This document shows, piece by piece, positions 32,995 through 42,472 of a stretch of 64,000 nt of DNA. The translations under genes and the position numbers were made by a program. Source of the stretch: Actinomycetospora sp. TBRC 11914 (GTDB lineage Bacteria > Actinomycetota > Actinomycetes > Mycobacteriales > Pseudonocardiaceae); NCBI RefSeq assembly GCF_012933465.1, contig NZ_JABBND010000007.1, positions 166,070 through 230,069 on the forward strand, in the 5' to 3' direction. Positions within the stretch are counted from its first letter, which is position 1; every line of letters begins with the position of its first letter. The notes beneath the pieces are model-generated. The model saw only the letters and a list, made by a program, of their open reading frames with translations, searched no databases and was not told where the DNA came from.

Positions 32995-34518
32995 TCACCA
33001 CACCGTGGCGAGCAGGCTGTTGAGCGCGATCGCCAGCACCGCCTGCGCCAGCAGCCACCAGCGGGCCGAGCGCGGCGGGAGCAGGGCGCAGGCGAGGACC
33101 GCCCACGTCCCGAACGGCAGCCAGATCCGCTCCACCTCGGCCTTGGACAGGCCCGAGACGTCGGCGACGGCGACCGCGACCAGCACGGCGCCGACCAGCA
33201 GCGTCACCGCGAGGGGCACCCGGCGCGGCCACCACGCGAGCCGTCGCAGCCCGGCCACCACCGCCGGACCGAGCGTGAGCGCGAACGCCGCGAGGTTCGC
33301 CCACACCCAGTACGAGTAGGGCCGCAGCACGCCGTACTCGCCGAACTGGTAGTAGCGCACCTGGACCTGCTCGTACCCGTCGAGCCACCAGAAGCCGCCC
33401 GCCGCGAACAGCACGACGACGGCGGCGGCGCCGACCGCGCCCGCGGCCAGCGGCGCCCAGCGCCGCACCAGCACCGCCACCGCGATCGGCACGAGGCCGC
33501 CGGTCACGAGGCCGTAGGACAGGAAGAGCGCCGCGCCGAGCACCACGCCGCCGAGCAGGCACAGGGCCGCGCCCGCGACACCGCGGCGGACCGCACCGAG
33601 CGCGAGGAACGCGACGCCCCACGCGAAGACCGCCGCGAACATCCCGTCCGCCGACACCCCGACCCACACCGCGCCGGGGAAGAGCACCCCGAACGGCAGG
33701 TAGCGCCGCGCGAGGTCGCGGCCCGCCGCCCGCGTCTCCGGGGCGAGCGGCAGCTCCACCGGACCCCACCGCAGCCCGCCGAGCGACCCGACGGTCACCG
33801 CCACGGCCACCGAGGCCGACGCGCCCAGCAGCAGCGTCGCGAGCCCGGCCGGCTCCCCGCCGGGGCCGAACACGTCGCCGACCCAGACGTAGAAGAGCGT
33901 CGCCAGCGGCGGGTGTCCGGACGAGTGGGTGGCGAGGGTGTCGGGCGTCGTGCCGGCGATGCGGTCGGCGAAGGTCGCCAGGAACGCCCCGAGGCCCGGG
34001 TAGCGCCGCACCTCGGTCAGGTACTCGGTCGGCGTCGTCAGGCGGTCGCCGATCCCGACCTGGTAGGTGTCGATCAGCGCGAGCCCGAACGTCCAGGCCG
34101 CGGACGCGACGTAGGCGAGGACGAGCAGCGCCCCCCAGCGCAGGCGCGCGGCCACGGCCGGCCCGGCGAGGACGACGAGCAGGGCCACGACGACGGCCGT
34201 CGTCCCGCCGGGCGAGAAGTGCGGCAGCCACGCCGCCAGCAGCGGGGGCCAGCCGACGAGGATCGGCACCCCGCGGTGGACCGCGGCCCAGCCGTACAGG
34301 GCCGCGCCCGCGACGAGGGCCGCGACGAGCACGACGGCGACCAGGTCACCGCGCAGCCGCGGGAACCGGCGCCCGTCCCGGGCACCGGGGGTGACGGCAC
34401 CGCCGTCGTCGTCGCGGGAGCGCAGCGCCCCGAGCACGGTCGACACGGCCACGGAGAGTACGAAGCGGACGTAGCGGCGTCGTGAGGCGGGCCCACCCGG
34501 TCGTGGGAGGTCCGCCAC
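32995..34518 (-). CDS. GT-C-like polytopic membrane protein
   Basis: This 507-residue protein has about 12 helices. SSGHPPLATLFYVWVGD and VSADGMFAAVFAWGVAF lie in loops/helices typical of actinobacterial lipid-linked sugar transferases, and KAEVERIWLPF resembles the GT-C C-terminal signature region. It probably transfers a lipid-linked sugar outside the membrane. It starts near GTG 34518 (start uncertain) and is divergent from the GT2 gene, suggesting a shared glycan pathway. The acceptor is unknown. Confidence 0.72.
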   Translation of the reverse strand: MADLPRPGGPASRRRYVRFVLSVAVSTVLGALRSRDDDGGAVTPGARDGRRFPRLRGDLVAVVLVAALVAGAALYGWAAVHRGVPILVGWPPLLAAWLPHFSPGGTTAVVVALLVVLAGPAVAARLRWGALLVLAYVASAAWTFGLALIDTYQVGIGDRLTTPTEYLTEVRRYPGLGAFLATFADRIAGTTPDTLATHSSGHPPLATLFYVWVGDVFGPGGEPAGLATLLLGASASVAVAVTVGSLGGLRWGPVELPLAPETRAAGRDLARRYLPFGVLFPGAVWVGVSADGMFAAVFAWGVAFLALGAVRRGVAGAALCLLGGVVLGAALFLSYGLVTGGLVPIAVAVLVRRWAPLAAGAVGAAAVVVLFAAGGFWWLDGYEQVQVRYYQFGEYGVLRPYSYWVWANLAAFALTLGPAVVAGLRRLAWWPRRVPLAVTLLVGAVLVAVAVADVSGLSKAEVERIWLPFGTWAVLACALLPPRSARWWLLAQAVLAIALNSLLATVW

Positions 34519-34591
34519 TCGGACGACGTGATCGGCCCCTCACGAGGGCATGATCCGGCGCCCCGGTTGCGCGCGACCGACGCCGACCGCA

Positions 34592-34597
34592 TAGCGT
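34592..34597 (+). promoter_or_regulatory. -10 box of the GT2 gene (leaderless)
   Basis: TAGCGT lies 7 nt before GTG 34605, the start preferred for the glycosyltransferase. Confidence 0.5.
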
Positions 34598-34604
34598 GAC
34601 CACG

Positions 34605-35300
34605 GTGAGCGACCGCGTGGATGTCGTGCTCCCGTGTCTCGACGAGGTCGACGCGCTCCCGATCGTTCTCGACGCGCTTCCCGACGGGTTCGACGCAGTG
34701 GTGGCCGACAACGGCTCCACCGACGGCACCCCGGAGCTCGCCGCGGCGCGGGGGGCGCTGGTGGTCCACGAGGCCCGCAAGGGCTACGGCGCCGCGGTGC
34801 ACGCGGGACTGGAGGCCACGCGGACCGAGGTCGTCGCGGTGATCGACGCCGACGGGTCGCTCGACCCGGCGGCGCTGCCCGCGATGGTGACGCTGCTGCG
34901 CGACACCGGGGTCGACCTCGTCGTCGGGCGGCGGGTGCCGGCGGCGCGCGGGGTGTGGCCGTGGCACGCGCGCCTCTCGAACCTGGTGCTCTCCGGGCTC
35001 ATGCGGATCCGCGGGGTCGGGGTCCGCGACATCGCGCCGGTGCGCGTGGCCCGCCGCGAGGCGCTGCTCGAGCTCGGGATCACCGACCGGGCCTTCGGGT
35101 ATCCGCTCGAGCTGCTCATCCGCGCCGGCGCCGCCGGCTGGCGCATCCGCGAGGTCGACGTGGCCTACCGGCCGCGGGCAGGGGGGCGGTCGAAGGTGTC
35201 CGGCTCGGTGCGCGGCACGTTCCGCGCGGTCCGCGACATGACCCGGGCGCTGGCCCGGACCCCCCACACCGGTCCGGCCCCGGAGGCGCCGAACCGATGA
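34605..35300 (+). CDS. Family 2 glycosyltransferase
   Basis: This 231-residue GT-A enzyme has VDVVLPCLDEVDALP, VADNGSTDGTPELA, RKGYGAAVHAGLEA, VIDADGSLDP (DxD) and DIAPVRVARREAL. It resembles dolichyl/polyprenyl-phosphate-sugar synthases without membrane helices. GTG 34605 follows a TAGCGT -10 box, so the transcript is probably leaderless; GTG 34596 would overlap that box. The stop overlaps the next ATG (ATGA). It may feed the GT-C-like protein. Confidence 0.9.
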   Translation: MSDRVDVVLPCLDEVDALPIVLDALPDGFDAVVADNGSTDGTPELAAARGALVVHEARKGYGAAVHAGLEATRTEVVAVIDADGSLDPAALPAMVTLLRDTGVDLVVGRRVPAARGVWPWHARLSNLVLSGLMRIRGVGVRDIAPVRVARREALLELGITDRAFGYPLELLIRAGAAGWRIREVDVAYRPRAGGRSKVSGSVRGTFRAVRDMTRALARTPHTGPAPEAPNR

Positions 35301-36073
35301 GCACCCCCGGCACGAACGCGCGGATCATGCAGGTCGACCAGGCAGGTCCGCGGAGCCCCGGGGACGACGAGGCGTCGGGCGACGTCCGCCGCGTCGTCGT
35401 GGTGCTCGCGAAGGCGCCCGTCCCCGGCCGGGCCAAGACGCGGCTGACCCCGCCCGCGACCCCCGAGGGCGCGGCCGGTGTGGCGGCCGCCGCCCTGCTC
35501 GACACGCTCGACGCGGCCGCGGCGACGCCCGGCGCGCGGGTGGTCGTCGCGTTCGAGGGCTCGACGGCGGACGCGGTCCGGGGCGACGAGATCGCCGCGG
35601 CCCTCGCGCCGCACGTCGTCGTCCCCCAGCGCGGCGCCTCGCTCGGCGAGCGCATCGCCGCCGCCCACGCCGACGTGGCCGCGCGGTTCCCCGCCGCGGT
35701 GACGGTGCAGGTCGGGATGGACACCCCACAGCTCGACGCCGGCCTGCTCGACGCGGCGCTGGCCCACGTCGAGAACGGCTCCGGTGCGGCCCTCGGGCTC
35801 GCCGTCGACGGCGGCTGGTGGGCGGTCGCGCTGGCGCGGCCCCGCACGGCCGACGTCGTCCGCGACGTCCCGACCTCGACCGACGAGACCGGCCGCCTCA
35901 CCCTCGCCGCGCTCCGGGCGGCGCTCGGTCACGATGCCGTGGCCGACCTGCCCGTCCTCTCCGACGTGGACACCGCCGACGACGCCGTCCGCGTGTCGGA
36001 GCTCGTTCCCCACGGTCGCTTCGCCCGCGCGGTCGGCGACCTCCTCCCGGTCCCCGGAGGTGTCAGCCCGTGA
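35297..36073 (+). CDS. DUF2064 / TIGR04282-type glycosyltransferase-like protein
   Basis: This 258-residue protein has a nucleotidyltransferase-like fold with VVVLAKAPVPGRAKTRL, the DUF2064 hallmark, QRGASLGERIAAAHAD and GMDTPQLDAGLLDAAL (DTP motif). Members often lie beside GT2 genes in glycolipid or hopanoid-like clusters. Its ATG overlaps the preceding stop and its own stop overlaps the methyltransferase start (GTGA), so GT2, this protein and the methyltransferase form a tight operon. The reaction is not established. Confidence 0.85.
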   Translation: MSTPGTNARIMQVDQAGPRSPGDDEASGDVRRVVVVLAKAPVPGRAKTRLTPPATPEGAAGVAAAALLDTLDAAAATPGARVVVAFEGSTADAVRGDEIAAALAPHVVVPQRGASLGERIAAAHADVAARFPAAVTVQVGMDTPQLDAGLLDAALAHVENGSGAALGLAVDGGWWAVALARPRTADVVRDVPTSTDETGRLTLAALRAALGHDAVADLPVLSDVDTADDAVRVSELVPHGRFARAVGDLLPVPGGVSP

Positions 36074-36840
36074 CGTCCCTGTCGCCGATGACCCAGCCGT
36101 TCGCCGTCGTCGACGCGGCCCGCGAGCGCGGGGGCTCCGCGTCGGCCCTCGTCGCGCTCGAACGCGAGGCGGCGGCGCGCGAGGGCGTCCGGGGCGGGCC
36201 CACCGTCTTCGACGCCGCGCTGGCCGGGCGCAGCGACCGCCTGGTGCGGGCGGACGGGGTGGTGCTGCCGCTGGCCGTGCAGCGCTGGCAGGACGACGCC
36301 GACGACGACGACGCCTGGCTGCTGGAGCGCTGCCACGGCGCCACCCTCGACCTGGGCTGCGGGCCGGGACGGCTCGTCGTCGCGCTCGCCGACCGCGGCG
36401 TGCCCGTGCTCGGCGTCGACGTGTCCCCGCAGGCGATCGAGCGATGTCTCCAGCGCGGCGCGGCCGTGCTGCACCAGGACGCCTTCGAGCGGCTCCCCGG
36501 CGAGGGACGCTGGGAGCACGTCGTGCTGGCCGACGGGAACATCGGGATCGGCGGCGACCCGGCCGCGCTGCTGCGCCGCTGCCGCGACCTGCTCGCCCGG
36601 GACGGCACCGTGCTGCTCGAGCTCACCCCCGGCGCCGGGCTGTGGCAGGGCGCCGCGCGGCTCGTCGGCGGTTCCGCGGCCGACGAGCTCGCCGGCACCT
36701 GGTTCCCCTGGGCGGTGCTGGGCCCCGACGCGCTCGACGAGGTCGCAGCCGCCGCCGGGCTGGTGGTCACCGAGCGCTCGGCGCCCGAGGAGGTCGCGGC
36801 GACGGGGCGGGCGTTCGCCAGGTGCGCTTCGCGCACGTGA
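36070..36840 (+). CDS. Class I SAM-dependent methyltransferase
   Basis: This 256-residue enzyme has motif I LDLGCGPGRLVVALADRG, motif II GVDVSPQAIERC and a post-II segment VVLADGNIGIGGDP. It is the third gene of the GT2 operon. Its last codons and stop lie inside the 74-bp palindromic element, so the element has supplied the C-terminus (ARCASRT). The natural protein may originally have ended differently. Confidence 0.87.
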   Translation: MTSLSPMTQPFAVVDAARERGGSASALVALEREAAAREGVRGGPTVFDAALAGRSDRLVRADGVVLPLAVQRWQDDADDDDAWLLERCHGATLDLGCGPGRLVVALADRGVPVLGVDVSPQAIERCLQRGAAVLHQDAFERLPGEGRWEHVVLADGNIGIGGDPAALLRRCRDLLARDGTVLLELTPGAGLWQGAARLVGGSAADELAGTWFPWAVLGPDALDEVAAAAGLVVTERSAPEEVAATGRAFARCASRT

Positions 36841-36893
36841 GCACTAAAGGTCGGTATAGCGACATTTAGTGCTCACGAGGCCGGAGGCCACCT
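36820..36893 (+). repeat. 74-bp palindromic element, copy 1
   Basis: The element has three hairpins: GTGCGC/GCGCAC, a central GTGAGCACTAA/TTAGTGCTCAC, and GGCC/GGCC. The ends are AGGTG and CACCT. The copy at 43875-43948 is the reverse complement with six differences in 74 bp. It spans the methyltransferase stop codon and abuts the pepD stop at 36895. Confidence 0.85.
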
Positions 36894-36894
36894 C

Positions 36895-38394
36895 CTATCG
36901 GCCCCCGATCACCCGGCTCCCCAGCGTCACCGGCACGGGACGCGGGCCCTGACCGGCACTGACCACGGTCAGCGTCACCACCTGGTTCGGCGGGCTCGAC
37001 TGGATCGCGGCGACGAGCGCGTTGGCGTCCTCGATGACGCGGTTGTCGACCTTCGTCACGAGGTCGCCCGGCGCGATGCCCGCCGCCGCGGCGGGCGAGC
37101 CGGGGGTGACGGCGGCGACGGTCGCCCCGCGGGGCCCGCCGCTGGCGAGCTGCACCCCGATGATCGCCTGCGTCGCGCGACCGGTCTGCACCAGCTCGGT
37201 CGCGATCCGGCGGGCCTGGTTGATCGGGATCGCGAACCCCAGCCCGATCGAGCCGCCCTCCTGCCCGGCGGAGCCGCCGCCGGAGGGCACGCTCGCGATC
37301 GCGGTGTTGACGCCGATCACGTGACCGGCCGAGTCGGCGAGCGGGCCGCCGGAGTTGCCCGGGTTGATCGCCGCGTCGGTCTGGATGGCGTCGAGCGTGC
37401 TGTCCTGGCCCGAGCTCGACCCGCCGGCCGCGACCGGGCGCTGCAGCGCCGACACGATCCCCGTGGTCACCGTCCCCGACAGCCCGAGCGGTGACCCGAC
37501 GGCGACGACGGCCTGCCCCTGGCGCAGCTGGTCCGAGTCGCCGAGGGTGGCGGGCTGCAGGCCGGTGACGCCGGTCGCGCGGACGACGGCGATGTCGGCG
37601 GCCGGGGCCGTGCCGACCACCGAGACCGGGGCGGCCCGGCCGTCGGAGAAGACCGCCTGCAGCGCCCCGCCGCGCCCGGCCGCGAGCACGTGGTTGTTGG
37701 TCATGATGAGGCCGTCCGGCGAGATGATCACCCCGGATCCCTCGCCGGCCGCCCCGAGGATCTGCACCGTGCTCGGCAGGACCGCGGACGCGACCGCCTC
37801 GACCGAGCCCGCCGGGGCCGGGGGCAGCGGGTCCCCCGCCGAGTCGGTGGACGCGAGCGAGGTCCCCGCCGCGGACCCGCCCGCCGCGAGCGAGCCCGCG
37901 ATCGCCCCACCCACCAGGCCGGCGACCAGCGCGACGAGCGCCACGAGGATCAGCCCGGTCCTCCCGACGGCGGCCGTCCCGTCCCGGCCGCGCTCCCGCA
38001 GCCGGGCGACGAGCCCGGGGCGCGCCCCGGACCCGTCGTCGGGGTCGGCGTGGCCCTCGGCGCCGGGGTCCTGCGGTGCCCCGTACCACCCGTGGTCGGG
38101 GTCGGCGGGGAACCCGCCGGACGGCGTCGCCGGCGCGTGACCGGCCCGGTCCCCCGGGGAGGACGGGGAGGACGGGGAGGACGGCGAGGACGGGGCCGAC
38201 GCGCCGAAGGGCGCGCCCGACCACGAGCGTGGCGCCTCCGCGGGGCCGCCGTCGGCCCAGCGCACGCCCTGCTGGCGGTAGCCGGTGCCGAGGCCGGGCG
38301 GCCCGGTCTCGCCGGAACGCTCGGTCGTCGTCGGCGGCTCCTCGCCCTCCGGCGGGCCGTCCCGCCGGGCCGGACGGGGGTCGCTCTCGCTCAT
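36895..38394 (-). CDS. pepD: HtrA-type serine protease PepD with PDZ domain
   Basis: This 499-residue protein has a disordered cytoplasmic N-terminus of about 140 residues, one membrane helix (LILVALVALVAGLVGGAI) and an extracytoplasmic trypsin-like domain. The triad is His in TNNHVL (about 235), Asp in AADIAVVRA (about 265) and Ser in NPGNSGGPL (about 348). A C-terminal PDZ (IIGVQLASGG...GIAPGDLVTKVD) follows. It degrades or refolds envelope proteins and feeds the MprAB stress response. GGGAGG lies 9 nt before ATG 38394. It is divergent from mprB. Confidence 0.92.
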   Translation of the reverse strand: MSESDPRPARRDGPPEGEEPPTTTERSGETGPPGLGTGYRQQGVRWADGGPAEAPRSWSGAPFGASAPSSPSSPSSPSSPGDRAGHAPATPSGGFPADPDHGWYGAPQDPGAEGHADPDDGSGARPGLVARLRERGRDGTAAVGRTGLILVALVALVAGLVGGAIAGSLAAGGSAAGTSLASTDSAGDPLPPAPAGSVEAVASAVLPSTVQILGAAGEGSGVIISPDGLIMTNNHVLAAGRGGALQAVFSDGRAAPVSVVGTAPAADIAVVRATGVTGLQPATLGDSDQLRQGQAVVAVGSPLGLSGTVTTGIVSALQRPVAAGGSSSGQDSTLDAIQTDAAINPGNSGGPLADSAGHVIGVNTAIASVPSGGGSAGQEGGSIGLGFAIPINQARRIATELVQTGRATQAIIGVQLASGGPRGATVAAVTPGSPAAAAGIAPGDLVTKVDNRVIEDANALVAAIQSSPPNQVVTLTVVSAGQGPRPVPVTLGSRVIGGR

Positions 38395-38527
38395 GCGTGC
38401 AGCCTCCCGCATGTGCGCCGTCCCGCGCCCGGTGGGAACCCCGTCGTCGCAGCGCGCACCCCCGTCCGGCTCAGCGGCCCCGGGAACCGACCCGCGGACC
38501 ACCCCACATCCGGGAGGATCGGGGGCG

Positions 38528-40000
38528 ATGAGCACGACCACGCGACCGACGGGGACCTCCGGACCCGCGCCGGACCCGGGCGAGGGGACCGCCGCGCCGT
38601 CGGGCTGGCACGTGCTGCTCGAGATCCCGCTGCGGCGCCGCGTCGCGATCCTGGTGTCGGTCGGGGCCGGCCTGCTCGTGGCCCTGATCTCGGTGGCCGT
38701 GTTCCTCACCGCCTACCGCGCGCTGTACGACCAGCTCGACCAGAGCCTCGTCGAGCGCGCGACCGCCGCGTCCTCCAGCGACCTCGCCGACCCCAGCCTG
38801 ATCTACCGCGTCGTCTCCTCCGACGCGCTCGCCGCGGGCGACTTCCGCGTCGCCATCGTCTACGCCGACGGGCGGGCGCTGTTCATCCAGGGTGAGCAGC
38901 CCCCGGTCGGCGACCCCGAGATCGACGTCGCCCGCGGGACCCCGGAGGCGCCGCGCACCGGGTTCGTCGGCGGGACCGCGTACCGCGTGGTCGCCGTCCA
39001 GGCCGGGACCGGCCGCGCGCTCGTGCTCGCCCAGGAGCTCGACCCCACCCGCCGGACGCTCTCCCGGCTGGCGATCGTGCTCGTCGTCGTGGGCGGCCTC
39101 GGCGTCGTGCTCGCCGCGGTGGTCGGCGTCGCGATCGCGCGCGCCGGGCTGCGGCCGGTGGAGCGGTTGATCTCGGCGACCGAGCGGGTCGCGCGCACCG
39201 GCGACCTGCAGCCCATCACCGTCACCGGCGGCGACGAGATCGCCCGGCTCACCCGCAGCTTCAACGCCATGCTCGCGGCGCTGGCGTCCTCGATCGACCG
39301 CCAGCGCCGGCTGGTCGCCGACGCCGGGCACGAGCTGCGGACCCCGCTCACCTCGCTGCGGACGAACCTGGAGCTGCTGGTCGCGGCCGAGGAAGGCGCG
39401 GCGTCCGGCCGCCCCGACGCGCCGCGGCTGTCCGACGAGGACCGCGCCGAGCTGACCGCCGACCTGCGCGCCCAGATCGACGAGCTTGCGACGCTGGTCG
39501 GCGACGTCGTCGAGCTCGCCCGCGACGACCCGCCCGAGGTCGCCGCCGAGCACCTCGACCTGTCCGAGGTGGTCGAGCGGGCCCTGGACCGGGCGCGCCC
39601 GCGGGCCCCCGGAATCCACGTCGAGGCGGACCTGACGCCGTGCGAGGTGGTCGGGGACGCCAGCGCCCTCGAGCGGGCGGTGCTCAACCTGCTCGACAAC
39701 GCGACCAAGTGGAGCCCGCCGGGCGGCACGGTGCGGGTGGTGCTGCGCGAGGGCGTGGCACCGGAGCGCCCGGGGACCGCGGTGCTCGAGGTCGCCGACA
39801 GCGGGCCGGGCATCGCGCCGGAGGAGCGGGCCCTGGTGTTCGACCGGTTCTTCCGCTCCGCCGACGCCCGCACCATGCCCGGCTCCGGGCTGGGGCTCTC
39901 GATCGTCGCCCAGACCGCCGCCCGCCACCACGGCGGCGTCTCGGCCCACGAGGCGCCGGGCGGCGGGGCGCTGCTGCGGTTCTGGATCCCCCGCGCCTGA
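38528..40000 (+). CDS. mprB: Sensor histidine kinase, MprB-like
   Basis: This 490-residue envelope-stress kinase starts at ATG 38528. It has a first helix at about 37-62, an extracellular loop of about 115 residues and a second helix (LAIVLVVVGGLGVVLAAVVG). A HAMP domain (RPVERLISATERVARTGDL) and DHp with DAGHELRTPLTS (His about 267) follow. The ATP domain has NLLDNATKW, ADSGPGI and GSGLGLSIV. It faces pepD, as in the MprAB-PepD system, but the expected partner mprA is 3 kb away in the opposite direction. Confidence 0.88.
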   Translation: MSTTTRPTGTSGPAPDPGEGTAAPSGWHVLLEIPLRRRVAILVSVGAGLLVALISVAVFLTAYRALYDQLDQSLVERATAASSSDLADPSLIYRVVSSDALAAGDFRVAIVYADGRALFIQGEQPPVGDPEIDVARGTPEAPRTGFVGGTAYRVVAVQAGTGRALVLAQELDPTRRTLSRLAIVLVVVGGLGVVLAAVVGVAIARAGLRPVERLISATERVARTGDLQPITVTGGDEIARLTRSFNAMLAALASSIDRQRRLVADAGHELRTPLTSLRTNLELLVAAEEGAASGRPDAPRLSDEDRAELTADLRAQIDELATLVGDVVELARDDPPEVAAEHLDLSEVVERALDRARPRAPGIHVEADLTPCEVVGDASALERAVLNLLDNATKWSPPGGTVRVVLREGVAPERPGTAVLEVADSGPGIAPEERALVFDRFFRSADARTMPGSGLGLSIVAQTAARHHGGVSAHEAPGGGALLRFWIPRA

Positions 40001-40235
40001 GCACCGGACCTGGGTGGCGCGCACCAGCCGGGACGCGGTGTCGCGGGCCACGGTGTGTGGTCGAGGTGTCCGGGAATCCCGCTGTACGACGGATGAGAGG
40101 CTTCACCCGTCCGTGGTGCCGACCACCACGACGATCACACCTCACACCGACGCACCCCGCCGCGAGGGACCATCGTTGAGCCGGACGAGGGCACGCCACC
40201 GTGCACGGAGGTACGACGATGAGCTGGGGGCGCCC

Positions 40236-41156
40236 GTGACGACAGCCGTCCGCGACCGTCCCCCGTCACCCGGCGGTGGATCTCCCGGTGGGCCCGGGCC
40301 GTCGCGCCTGCGGATGATCCTCGCCGCCGTGCTCGCCGGGGCCGTGATCGTGCTGCCGCTGGTGCTGCTCGGCGGGAAGGGCTCGTCGCCGTCGGACCCG
40401 CCGCCGCTCGCGACCGCCTCCGCCACCGCCGCCGGCGGCAGCGCCGCCCCGACCACCACGGCCACCGTCGACCCCCTCGCCGCCGCGAAGGCGCTCGCCG
40501 CCAAGCCCGCGACGGGGCCCGGGGTCTTCGACACCTCGGTGGGCGACTTCGCGAGCCACTTCGTCGGCAACGGCGACTCCGGGCAGGTCGACGGCGGCGC
40601 CGTCCCGCAGATCACGAACGGCGGCAAGGCCCTGACGTTCGCCATACCCGGCGGCGGCGAGCGCTCCGAGTCGGTGCCCCGGCTGCCGGAGTACCACGAG
40701 GGCGACGACGTCTGGGTCCACGACGTCAGCACGCTGCACGACCTGCCGGTCGGCACCAGCACCTGGCAGCTCGTGCTGCAGTGGCACCAGAACGGCGACA
40801 ACGGGTCGCCGCCGATCGCGATCCAGGCCGGCGGCGGGCGGCTGCGACTCGCCAACGTGGGCACCGACTTCCAGGACCTCGGGGCGGTCGGCCCGGACGA
40901 CACCATCGACCTCGTCCTGCACATCCACTTCTCGCGGAGCTCGGGCGCGGCGGAGATCGACGTCTGGCGCGACGGGGTGCCGAAGGTGACGAACTACCAC
41001 CCGCCGCGGGGCACGCTCCTCGACACCGGCGACTACATGAAGATCGGCCTCTACCGTGACCCGTCGATCACCCAGGACTCGTCGATGACCACGACCCGCC
41101 TCGTGGTCGGCCCCACCGACGCCTCCATCAACGCCACGGGGATCACGCCGCGCTAG
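40236..41156 (+). CDS. Membrane-anchored polysaccharide-lyase-like exoprotein
   Basis: This protein of about 306 residues has a signal anchor (MILAAVLAGAVIVLPLVLL), a Thr/Ala-rich linker and a jelly-roll domain with GDDVWVHDVSTLHD, WQLVLQWHQNGDNGSPPIA and LHIHFSRSSGAAEIDVWRDG. The pattern recalls heparin-lyase-I/PL20-like families, which cut acidic polysaccharides. GTG 40236 or TTG 40176 (GAGGGA 6 nt upstream) could be the start. It lies between mprB and a converging kinase gene. Catalytic residues were not assigned. Confidence 0.68.
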   Translation: MTTAVRDRPPSPGGGSPGGPGPSRLRMILAAVLAGAVIVLPLVLLGGKGSSPSDPPPLATASATAAGGSAAPTTTATVDPLAAAKALAAKPATGPGVFDTSVGDFASHFVGNGDSGQVDGGAVPQITNGGKALTFAIPGGGERSESVPRLPEYHEGDDVWVHDVSTLHDLPVGTSTWQLVLQWHQNGDNGSPPIAIQAGGGRLRLANVGTDFQDLGAVGPDDTIDLVLHIHFSRSSGAAEIDVWRDGVPKVTNYHPPRGTLLDTGDYMKIGLYRDPSITQDSSMTTTRLVVGPTDASINATGITPR

Positions 41157-42472
41157 CCGTCCGCCGGCAGCGTCAGCACGAACTCCGCCCCGGGCCCGCT
41201 GTCGTCGGGCGCCCGGCACACCAGGTCGCCCCCGTGCGCCCGCGCCGCCTCCCGCGCGATCGCGAGCCCCAGCCCGGCGCCCCCGCCCCGACCCCCCGAC
41301 CCGCCCCGGGCCTCGTCGAGCCGCACCATCCGGTCGAACACCCGCTCGCGCTCCTCCTGCGGCACGCCGGGCCCGTGGTCGCGCACCGCCACCCGCGCCG
41401 CCCCGCCGTCGCGACCCACCGACACCGTCACCGCCCCACCCCCGTGACGCCGGGCGTTGGTCACCAGGTTGGTCAGTGCCTGCCCGAGCAGCTCGGGATC
41501 GACGGACACCGGCACGGGGGCGCCTCCCTCGAGCTCCGCCGGGTCGTCGGGGTGCAGCACCGCGTCGCGGTCGGTCTCCACGCGGGCCAGCTCCACCAGG
41601 TCGACCCGGGAGCGCTCCGGGCGCAGGCCCGCGTCGTACCGGGCCAGGGTGAGCAGGTCGTCGACGAGGCGCCCGGCCCGGCGGGCGTCGCGCACGAGCA
41701 GCGTCGCGAGCCGTTCCCGGGCCTCGGGGTCGAGGCCCGGCGCCGTCCCCGCCTCCGCCGTCGCCGCGATCCCGGCCAGCGGCGTGCGCAGCTCGTGCGC
41801 CGCGTCCGCGACGAACCGCCGGGTGCTCGCCTCCGACGCCCGCGCGTGGGCCTCGGCGCCCTCGAGCGCGTCGAGCATCTCGTCGAACGCGGCGGCCGCC
41901 CGCCCCAGCTCGGTGTCCCGGCGCTCCGGCGCCAGCCGCTCCCCCCGGCGGCCGCCCGCGATCGAGCGCGCGAGCGTCGTCATCGCGTCGAGCGGCGCGA
42001 GCGCCAGCCGCGTCGTCAGCAGCAGCGCCCCGGCCGCCGCGACGATCGCGATCCCCCCGACGATCAGCAGCACCCGCCGCAACCGCCGCTCCGCCGCCCC
42101 CTCGAGCCCGGGGTCGGCGGTCAACGACACCGTGTCCCCCGACGCGAGCCGCCGGCTGACGGTCCGGCGCGACGACGGCGGGTCCCCGGCGCGGTTCGCC
42201 GCCAGCACCGCCCCGTCCGGCCCCCGGACGACGACCACGATCCCGCCCCCGATCTCGACCCGCCGCACGATCTGGTCCGGGGAGAGCCCCTGGTCGGCGA
42301 GCTGCACGGCCTGCAACGCCCGCCCGTTCAGCGTCGTCAGCGCCTCGGACCGGGACTGGGCCGCGAACAGCAGGTCCGACACCACGGCCACCACGACCAC
42401 GACGACCGCCACCACGACCACCGAGGTGACCGTCACCCGCCGTCGCAGGGACGCCCCGCCCCAGCGGGTCAC
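41153..42472 (-). CDS. Sensor histidine kinase of the second two-component system
   Basis: This 439-residue kinase has helix 1 (VTVTSVVVVAVVVVVVAVVS), a periplasmic loop of about 110 residues, helix 2 (VLLIVGGIAIVAAAGALLL), HAMP, DHp with DAAHELRTPLAG and the ATP domain (LTNLVTNARRHGG, RDHGPGV, GGGAGLGLAIA). GTG 42472 overlaps the regulator stop by four bases, so it is the partner of the gene at 42469-43137. Its last bases converge on the lyase-like gene with a 4-bp overlap. Confidence 0.9.
   Translation of the reverse strand: MTRWGGASLRRRVTVTSVVVVAVVVVVVAVVSDLLFAAQSRSEALTTLNGRALQAVQLADQGLSPDQIVRRVEIGGGIVVVVRGPDGAVLAANRAGDPPSSRRTVSRRLASGDTVSLTADPGLEGAAERRLRRVLLIVGGIAIVAAAGALLLTTRLALAPLDAMTTLARSIAGGRRGERLAPERRDTELGRAAAAFDEMLDALEGAEAHARASEASTRRFVADAAHELRTPLAGIAATAEAGTAPGLDPEARERLATLLVRDARRAGRLVDDLLTLARYDAGLRPERSRVDLVELARVETDRDAVLHPDDPAELEGGAPVPVSVDPELLGQALTNLVTNARRHGGGAVTVSVGRDGGAARVAVRDHGPGVPQEERERVFDRMVRLDEARGGSGGRGGGAGLGLAIAREAARAHGGDLVCRAPDDSGPGAEFVLTLPADG

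Noticed and set aside
41153..42472. This kinase as MprB
   Set aside because: It overlaps the 42469-43137 regulator as a coupled pair, while the kinase divergent from pepD at 38528 has the MprB-like layout and location.
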